Positions 56,503 to 64,000 of a stretch of 64,000 nucleotides of DNA are shown piece by piece (position 1 is the first letter of the stretch; each line of letters begins with the position of its first letter). The DNA lies in contig JAOALB010000041.1 of assembly GCA_025331125.1 (NCBI GenBank), forward strand, positions 248,001 to 312,000, in the 5' to 3' direction. The translations under genes and the position numbers were made by a program. Below the pieces are notes generated by a model that saw only the letters and a list, made by a program, of their open reading frames with translations, was not told where the DNA came from and did no database searches. The DNA comes from Mycogone perniciosa. Its lineage: Eukaryota > Ascomycota > Sordariomycetes > Hypocreales > Hypocreaceae.

Positions 56503-57172
56503 AGTGATTATGTTATGAATAATAGAGCAGTGTAGGATATCTTGGGAGTGGGATTTTTTATACGGGAGGATATACATTTATCCCAGGGTCAAGAGAAAAG
56601 TAAAAAGAAATAACCTATAAAGGGGAAAGGGGCGACAGAAGGGAAAAGATTTATTATATAAATTTACAATTAAATTAAAGTATAAATATAATATTAATAA
56701 AATATATAATATATAAAAGAGTTAATATATATATAGAATCCTATATAAAGTATATTAATATAATTAACTAAAAGTAAGCCTTAATTAATTAAACACCTTT
56801 AATTAATATATTATAATTATTTTATTTATATTACCTAAAACTATATCTTTAATGTTCTATATAGTTATAGTTTAATTATTTCTTAATTATTACTTTCCGT
56901 TAAAGTAGAAATATAGTAAAAAAAAATATTATTTATAAACTTAACTATTAATTTATTATTACTTTTAAAAAAAGTCTATTAATAATATAATTTTAAGTAT
57001 ATAATAGTATTTAAATAAATACTTTTAAATATATAACTATGAATTAAGTTTACTTATATTTCTTTATTTATTGTATTTATTATAAATTAACTATATAAAA
57101 GAAGATAAAGTTAAAAGATTTAATAACTATTAATATTACTTTAAATAATATTAATATATATATACATGTTAT

Positions 57173-57262
57173 AGTTAAAGTTACTATATGAAGGGGATAT
57201 TTTATTATATATATTATTATATATTATTATATTAATTTAAATTATTTATATATATTACTTTT
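57173..57262 (+). repeat. LTR-like repeat, copy 1 of 4
   Basis: Shares GTTACTATAT, TATTATATATATTATTATATA and TTAATTTAAATT (same order) with copies at 57970, 60995 and 62607. Decayed. Confidence 0.5.
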
Positions 57263-57969
57263 AATAAAAAGTAAGTTATTATTATTATGAATTAATTAAT
57301 ATAGTTAATTATAAAATAAATAAATATTGTTATATAAGAAATTTAATATTAAAAGAAATAAAAAAATAAAATATATATATAATTTAAATATAATAAATAT
57401 ATAATAAAATGTTTTTTAATTAATACTTTTATATAAATAATAATAATTTTTAAGATTTTATTAATTTTTATTTTAAAATTAAAGTTTAATATGTATTAAT
57501 GTATTAGTTTTGTAAAGAATAAAAAAATAAATAAAAATTTAAAAACTTTATAATATATTTTAATTAAAACTATAAAAATTAAATATAATAAAGAATATTT
57601 AATTACTGAATATTAATTATATTAAAAATTAATAATATTAAAAAGAATTATAAATAAAAAAACTTAAGTATATTTTTAAAATAGCTTTTTTTAATATTTA
57701 ATATAAAAATATTTATAAACTATTAAAAAAGAAATTTAAAAGTGATATTAATAAAATTTATAAAGTTAAAATATAAATTAAAAAAAAACTTTAAATTATA
57801 AAATTTGATAATAATTTTAAATTTTTAAATCATTTATTAAAAAGAATTTCAATATAAAATTCAATAATAAAATAAAATTAAATAAATATTAATAAATACA
57901 AAAGATTTAAATTATAAATTAATAATAAATTAATAATATTATATTATTATAAAATTAATATATATATTG

Positions 57970-58085
57970 GTATATATTAAGGTTACTATATAGGATATCT
58001 ATTATATATATTATTATATACTCCTACTTTAATTTAAATTCCTTTATTTAGCAGTTAACTTAGTAAAACTATATTTCTTTATAAT
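57970..58085 (+). repeat. LTR-like repeat, copy 2 of 4
   Basis: Begins TATATTAAGGTTACTATATA and continues TTATTATATACTCCTAC, AATTTAAATTCC and AGTAAAACTATATTTC. Same orientation as copy 1 and opposite to copies 3 and 4. Confidence 0.6.
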
Positions 58086-59323
58086 TACTTTAATCCTATT
58101 AACTAATAGCAATTACTTTAAAATAATTATAGCGCTATATATAATTTCTTTTCTTTTGTAATTTAAAAATTATTTTCTATCTTTACTGCGGCTATAAAGT
58201 ATAAAGTAATAAATAAAGTAACTAAATTTAACTAAAGCTAATAGAATCAGTTAATAATATATATTATTTATATTAACCTATTAATATATATATAGTTTTA
58301 AATAACTTTATTTATTAATATAAGTATTTATATATATTTATTTTAATTAATTAGTTATATATTATTACCTTATTAGTTAATAAAATAAAAAACTATAAAA
58401 CTCTTTATATAGTAGATAATAAATCAAACTTCTTAAAAAATAAACTTTTATAATTTTTATTTAATAATAAAGAATTTAAATTAATTAATATTAATAGAAA
58501 ATTAATACTATTAACCAAACTATACTATATATATTAATTAAATATATATAAATTAAATTTAATGTATTATATTAGTAAACCTTTTAAATATTTAATTAAT
58601 TTAAGAATTCTACTTTATCAATTAATTTTAATTGTTTTATTAATAATATTAAGCCTTTTAATTAAAATAAAAGGTTAAAAGTGAAGTTTATAAATAATAG
58701 TATTAATTTCCTTTTATTATATTAATATTTATTTCATTAATAATGAATTCTTTATATTTAATATATTAAATATAATAAAGATTTAAAGTAAATAAAACCT
58801 ATAATAAACTTTATAATTTATATAATATTATATAATATTATTTAAAGGACTTTCAATAAAATATTTTTTTATTATATTAAATAATATTATTTATATTTAA
58901 AAGACATATAATAGATAAGAAATATTACTTATTAGTGGGGACTTTATAAACTAACTAAAAGACTGTATTTTTTAATCAGCCTATAAAACTCTAGAATACT
59001 TATAAAAGCGGAATACCTGATCTGTATGCATTTATTATAAGCATTCAAAGTATATTTCTTTCATCTTTTTTTAAGTACATTGTATAGTATAAAATAATGT
59101 ATATAGAAATTAGAAATGCGAATTTTGAATATATTGATTTAATTTACTTAACTACCCTTTAAAGCGCTGAATTCATTTATCTCTCTTTATATTTTCGTTT
59201 ATAAAGGCTTATAATTAATAGTAGTTATTACTACTAATAGCTGTAATAATAGCAGCTTTATTTCAATACTATTTTTATATTCCTGCTTTTATATAGCTTT
59301 TCATATAGGCCTAGTTTAAATTA

Positions 59324-59327
<4 letters not shown>

Positions 59328-59360
<33 letters not shown>
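59328..59360. repeat. (ATT)n microsatellite
   Basis: Eleven ATT units in the AT-rich block. Confidence 0.9.
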
Positions 59361-59361
<1 letters not shown>

Positions 59362-59497
59362 GCGCCTAAAGCTAAGTAGTATTAGAGTATATTTAAACTG
59401 TTTTTGCGATTAAATTATATTATATATTGCATTAATTTACGCTATATATAATAGAACATAAAATTAGTATTGATTATTATAACTGTAATTAATTTCT

Positions 59498-59628
59498 AGT
59501 GTTAGAAGGCAAAAAAAAATAAGTATAGACAAATTGATTAAAGTGAGAACTGTAAAGGGCTCTTTAATTATTGTTTTCTGCTATAAAGTGGTAATAGCGT
59601 AACCTATTATTAGGTATATCTGTGCTAT
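59498..59628 (+). repeat. Hairpin-rich dispersed repeat, copy A (most decayed)
   Basis: Starts AGTGTTAGAAGG, contains ACTGTAAAGGGCT and AAGTGGTAATAGCGTAA, and ends GGTATATCTGTGCTA. It aligns along its length with copies B (62198) and C (63221); most differences are C-to-T or G-to-A relative to C. Confidence 0.75.
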
Positions 59629-60994
59629 TACTGTATATATACTTTTATCTTTAAAGCTTTATTTGCCTTAAAGCCCCTTTTTGTTTAAGATTAGCCTTAT
59701 AGGTCTGCCTATTGCGCCCCATATCTTTAAGTAAACTTATGTATAGGAAAATCTATGCTTTTTACTAGGTTTATCCTATATTAAAAATATAATAATATTC
59801 TTTTCCTTTAATATAAAAGCTTTTATTAATAACAATGTTCAAAATGCTTAAATACTATAAACATTAATTAAAGGAAATATATTTATGAATATAATAAGTT
59901 TCTTTATAATTTAATAATTCTATTTTATATTAAAGTTATAAATATTTTTATATTTCTTTAAATTATGTTAAACTATCCTTATTTTAACAACATTATTATA
60001 AAGACTTTTTAAAGTGCTTATAGAATTTAATAAATTAAAATCAATAAACCTTTTATAAATATATATATATATATTTAGTTCTATTAAAATAATGTCTTTT
60101 CTTAATGTATAATTATTTTATAATGTATCTTTAATTAAGCGATTGAAAAAGATTTATATATAAAATTAAAATATAAAATTATGATAAATGAATAAAATGA
60201 AACTATTATTAATATAAACTTTAAATTACTATAAAAATATAAATTATTTAATCATAATAATAGACTTATATAATGATATATTTAAAATGACTCCTTTTTA
60301 TGGAAGTATTACTATTTAAACTATATTATTTTACCACTTGAGCTATAGTAGTAACTAATATAGCGTTAGCCTTTCCTTTTTCCTAGAATCTTATATTAAA
60401 TTTTAGTCCAGTGCACTAGAATTTCCAAATATTAATAACTATAACGTCTCTTATAGCTACTCAGTTAATTCATTGAAATATTGCATTTATATATATTTAT
60501 ATACAATATGTAATCGCAGGCTATTAATTAATCTGCAACTTTACAGAGCTGGCTGTATAGCTAGAATAACATTTTAAATAGTTAAAGATATAGGTAGTGC
60601 TATTAATCCTCCCTGGCCTAAAAAATCTATTATACTGCACTATAATTTAATATAGCTTTCTGGGAAAAAAGGAAAGCCGGCGCTAACTTAGTTAGAGTAT
60701 AGGCTACTATAGCCTAAATAGTAATACTTTTATATTGATTAAAATAATATATTTTAATATACTGGGAGCCTATACCTGCATCGAATCCTATAGATTTGAA
60801 ACGTATAATATCCTATTTATATTATATTAACATAGTTAACTAAAGTCAATTAAAACATTTTTATAATTATTAAACTTTACCTTTTATAAATCTCTTATTT
60901 TATATAAGTAATTTAATTATATGTATTTTACAATATTAATAAACTACGATTATTTTGCTAGTATATATTGGTTTAAATATTTAATGTAATTAAA

Positions 60995-61110
60995 GTCTTA
61001 ATAAAAAATATAGTTTTATTAAATTAACCAATATATTAAAGAATTTAAATTAGTGTAATAGTATATAATAATAGATATAATAAAAGGTCTCTCTTACATA
61101 ATAACCTTAA
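60995..61110 (-). repeat. LTR-like repeat, copy 3 of 4
   Basis: On the minus strand reads ATTAAGGTTATTATGTAAG, then TTATTATATACTATTAC, AATTTAAATTCTTTAATA and AATAAAACTATATTTT, collinear with copy 2. Confidence 0.6.
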
Positions 61111-61337
61111 TTATAATATACATATATATTAACTCCCCCCTTTGAAAATATTATAGCTATTTTAATTATTTTATTTTTTTGATTTACATATTAAATTAAT
61201 TAATTTTATTCTTATTATTTATAAGTGTTTAAATTATAATTTTATTTATTTAATATATTGAAATAATTAATATGTATTTTATTTTTAAATAATTATATAG
61301 TTAATTAATAATATTAGTATTACTATTAATTATATAG

Positions 61338-61722
61338 AGCAATGCTATTTATATACATAGTTTATACGTTACCCGCAAAAATCTCCCTACAGCTCCTTAT
61401 ACTTTACAACTTAAACTACAGCAACATTATTAACGCCGTTACAATAATAAATATCCCTATTAACCCTCTATTAACTTAGTTTAAAGAGATAACTAGCTTT
61501 AATTTTATGAAAAAGGGGATATATAAAAGTTTGCCAGCTATATAGCTAAAAGAATAGTTATCTTTTATATAGGTAAATAAAGGGGGTAATAAAGATTTAT
61601 ATTTTAAAGTAATTTAAGATAATATAAATAGCTATTATATAAAAAATTAAATAATAGGGTATAAAGAGCTATAGTAAGATTTTTGCAGGTAATATATAAA
61701 ATATTTATATACATAGCACTAT
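61338..61722. mobile_element. MITE-like element with long terminal inverted repeats
   Basis: About 385 bp with ends that are inverted repeats of about 65 bp. The core of the left end at 61368-61402 reads TTACCCGCAAAAATCT and AGCTCCTTATAC. The right end (61659-61692, reverse complement) reads TTACCTGCAAAAATCT and AGCTCTTTATAC. Outside these, left GCTATTTATATACATAG pairs with right CTATGTATATAAATA on the opposite strand. The internal 250 bp encode nothing. This size and structure fit a non-autonomous DNA transposon. The 13-mer TACCTGCAAAAAT recurs at 6631-6643. Target-site duplication is unclear because the flanks are AT-rich. Confidence 0.75.
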
Positions 61723-62197
61723 TTATTATATATTACCTTTATAATTTAATTAGTAATTTTATATTGTTTTATTTTATATATTTCACTTTCCAACTTTCCT
61801 TTAATAATCATTTTTATTATTTAATTTAAGTAAAGTATTTTTATTATTATTAATATTTTTTTTATTTAATACTACTAAAAAGTAGATTATTTTGAAATAT
61901 ATTACTTTAAATAGTATATTTATATATATAACTTTTATTATCTGTTTAAAACTTCTTTTAATATCTTATTTACTTCCTTATTTATATTTATTAAATTCAT
62001 ATAAGTATTATTAATTATTATATTTTCAAGTTATATAATTAAAATTTAACTTCTTTATTCTTTTCTTCTTTTTTCTATTTTTTCTATTCCTTCAAATTTC
62101 TTTTTTATTTCAATTTAAACCTTTTTCATTGAAAAGCTTAATATTTATTAATACCTTATATATCTTTCAGTATCTATTATGTAGGTGATCGGTGGTT

Positions 62198-62329
62198 AGT
62201 GTTAGAAAGTAAAAAAGAGTATATAGAAACTAAAAGCCAAGGTCGGAAACTATCAAAGGCTACCGAGTTGTTATCCTCCACTATATAGTGGCAATAGCGC
62301 AAGCTGTTGTCAGGTATGTCTATGCTAGT
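62198..62329 (+). repeat. Hairpin-rich dispersed repeat, copy B
   Basis: Starts AGTGTTAGAAAGT, contains the palindrome CCACTATATAGTGG, then GGCAATAGCGCAAGCTGTTG and GTATGTCTATGCTAG. The stem of copy C is kept through G-T pairs. Confidence 0.78.
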
Positions 62330-62606
62330 ATTTTAATACATTTAAAAAGGTTTTACTTGATATATATATATATATATATATATACTAAATATAAACTTTA
62401 AAGTAAATTAAATAACATAATACTTATATTTAAATTAAAGAAAAAAGAATAACTACTTTGTTTATAACTAAATATAATATGTTTTATAAGACATTAAATG
62501 TTAGATATATTTTATTTAAATGTTTAATATTTATAACTATAGTAGATATTATATATTATGCTTTCTATATATAATTTATATAATATATATAATGCCTTTT
62601 AATATT

Positions 62607-62712
62607 AATAAAGTATTAATAAAATATATAGTTTTATTACATTACGTAATAAACAAAGGAATCTAAACTAGTATAGTAGTATATAATAATATGTATACAT
62701 ATCTGTTAATCC
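62607..62712 (-). repeat. LTR-like repeat, copy 4 of 4
   Basis: On the minus strand reads GATTAACAGATATGTATAC, TATTATATACTACTATAC, TAGTTTAGATTCCTTTG and AATAAAACTATATATT, the least AT-mutated copy. Confidence 0.6.
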
Positions 62713-63198
62713 TCTTTTAGGTTTATATGTTTAATTGTCTTTATTAACTCTTTAATATATAGACTAGTATTAATACTTTATCTGCTTACATTTATAAGCT
62801 TTTGAACTTTTTCAATAACTTTATCTAGTAATTTAGTTTTCTCTTTCTGTTTTTATAGTATTATAAAGTTTAAGATTAGCTGGGTTAAAGTTTATTAAAG
62901 TTTTTGATTTATTTCAGTTAGCTTTTTAATAGTATTTATATATTTATTTATTAAATTAATTAATATTATTATTGTTTTTTATAGGTTTCTAGACTACAGC
63001 TTTATTTATTTAATATATTTCAATAACTAATTTAATATTATAATTAATATTTAATTTATTTTTAAGTAACTATATTACTATCTAATAATATTAATATTAA
63101 TAATAATTATTATTATTAAGTTTACTGTTTATAGCTATAGTGCTAGTTTTTTCTATATATATACTTACTAGTATTCATATAGGTTATTAATTGCTTTT

Positions 63199-63346
63199 AT
63201 CACGAAAGTGATGGTCAACCAGAGTCAGAGTGAAAAAGCATGTAGAAGCTAAACTAATGTCAGGACTGTAAAGGGCTATCTAGTGGTTGTCCTTCACCAC
63301 ACAAAGTGGCAACAGCGCAAGCTGTTGCCAGGCACGTCAGTGCCAG
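63199..63346 (+). repeat. Hairpin-rich dispersed repeat, copy C (least mutated)
   Basis: The repeat proper starts near 63221 (AGAGTCAGAGTGAAAAAG). Three stems are perfect: ATCAC-GAAA-GTGAT (63199-63212, just upstream), TGGCAACAGC-GCAA-GCTGTTGCCA (63307-63330) and GGCAC-GTCA-GTGCC (63331-63344). Two loops are of the GNRA class. Its C+G content is far above that of its surroundings. The family is unknown; it may be the end of a transposon or a structured RNA. Confidence 0.75.
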
Positions 63347-64000
63347 CTTTTATAACTTGATATATAATTTTATATCATTTTATTTAATATATTTATATCT
63401 TTAACTTATTGTTTAATATTATATTTAATATTAAAATATTATATTGCCATATTTAATCCATTATTTTTACTATAAGCTTTTTAAAGCTATTTATTAACGG
63501 TTAAAGTCTTTTAATAGCCTTTTATTTCAGAATATAATTAATCATTTTAGTTTTAACTATTTATTATAAGTAAAGGCTTTTTATTACTATTAATATATCC
63601 CCTTTATTTAAAATCAATAAAAAGCTTATTATGTTTTAATGTATTATTTTAAATAATATATTAGTATTAATTGTTTTTACTTTATCTTTAATATTATCTT
63701 TTTCTTCATTTAATATACTATTTATCCTTTTATCTGCATTTATCTGCATTTATATTATTATTATTAATTATTATATATTTAGCCATATAGTTCAATTAAA
63801 CTCTTTTATTCCCTTTATTTATCTTTTATTGCTATATTCTTCATTTCTTTAAATTCTTTTTTTATCTTTATTATAACCTTTTATATAAAAAAAAGCGTAT
63901 GATTACTTATAAAATAGTATTTAATAATAATCAACATAAAATTAAATATTTTATAGTTTATTAAAAAAGTAATTAATCTTCTATTAATATTACAGTTTAC

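Larger units (their letters stand above)
56600..64000. other. AT-rich, gene-free block, probably RIP-degraded repeat heterochromatin
   Basis: Composition changes sharply near 56640 from ordinary gene-rich DNA to sequence dominated by A and T, and stays so to the window end. No open frame exceeds 60 codons over 7.4 kb. The only C/G-containing islands are repeats (59498, 61338, 62198, 63221). This is the pattern left by repeat-induced point mutation of transposons in Pezizomycotina. It could be subtelomeric, pericentromeric or an interstitial AT isochore; no TTAGGG telomere repeat is present to decide. Confidence 0.8.

Noticed and set aside
62198..63346. Tandem hairpins as a CRISPR array
   Set aside because: Eukaryotic sequence, three widely spaced diverged copies, no regular spacers.
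63199..63346. Hammerhead or other known self-cleaving ribozyme
   Set aside because: The conserved CTGANGA and GAAA core pair of hammerheads is not found in the right order; only generic stems with GNRA loops are seen.

Overview
This is nuclear DNA from a filamentous ascomycete, most likely class Eurotiomycetes (Eurotiales or Onygenales). The evidence is short 40-80 bp introns with GTRNGT donors, TACTAA/CTRAY-type branch sites and YAG acceptors, a set of fungal-specific proteins (Dam1, Inp1, UsgS-like, Ytp1-like), and intergenic DNA peppered with TACGGAGTA/TACTCCGTA. From memory, fks1 and acoA also lie on one chromosome arm in Aspergillus fumigatus, but synteny was not checked. Twenty-three protein genes are supported. 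No tRNA, rRNA, CRISPR array, secondary-metabolite cluster or virus-derived gene was found.

Layout, left to right. (1) 1-3574: 5' 60% of the beta-1,3-glucan synthase gene fks1 (-). (2) 3575-7852: a 4.3 kb gene desert with motif clusters and a decayed, tandemly repetitive AT-rich island. (3) 7853-16867: a GCNA/SprT-type DNA-protein-crosslink protease (+), mog1 (-), the HIT hydrolase hnt1 (+), a Sec14-type lipid-binding protein (-), the kinetochore gene dam1 (+) and bud20 (-), which carries an apparent 1-base frameshift. (4) 18357-32973: aconitase (+), rhomboid (+), gaa1 (+), rpn9 (-), the complex I 40 kDa subunit (+), efm5 (+) and ubp8 (-). (5) 34076-44164: an intronless metallo-beta-lactamase (+), a Ytp1-like membrane protein (+), rad54 (-) and a mitochondrial carrier (+), separated by long spacers. 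(6) 45414-56502: rsc1 (-), inp1 (-), a UsgS-like membrane protein (+) and otu1 (-). (7) About 56600-64000: an abrupt switch to very AT-rich DNA without genes, which looks like RIP-mutated transposon heterochromatin. It holds a MITE-like element, four LTR-like fragments in opposed orientation and three copies of a hairpin-rich repeat.

The genes are single-copy housekeeping functions, not a pathway. Themes are chromatin and DNA repair (gcna, rad54, rsc1, ubp8), ubiquitin-proteasome (rpn9, ubp8, otu1), mitochondria (aconitase, complex I subunit, carrier) and membrane or wall biogenesis (fks1, gaa1, rhomboid). Exon structures were built by hand; for every complete model the spliced length is a multiple of three, except bud20, which is one base too long. 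The observations most worth following up are two Fks1 residues at positions linked to echinocandin insensitivity, the non-coding 9-mer present about 70 times above expectation, the structured repeat in the AT-rich block, and micro-exons of 15 and 14 bases.
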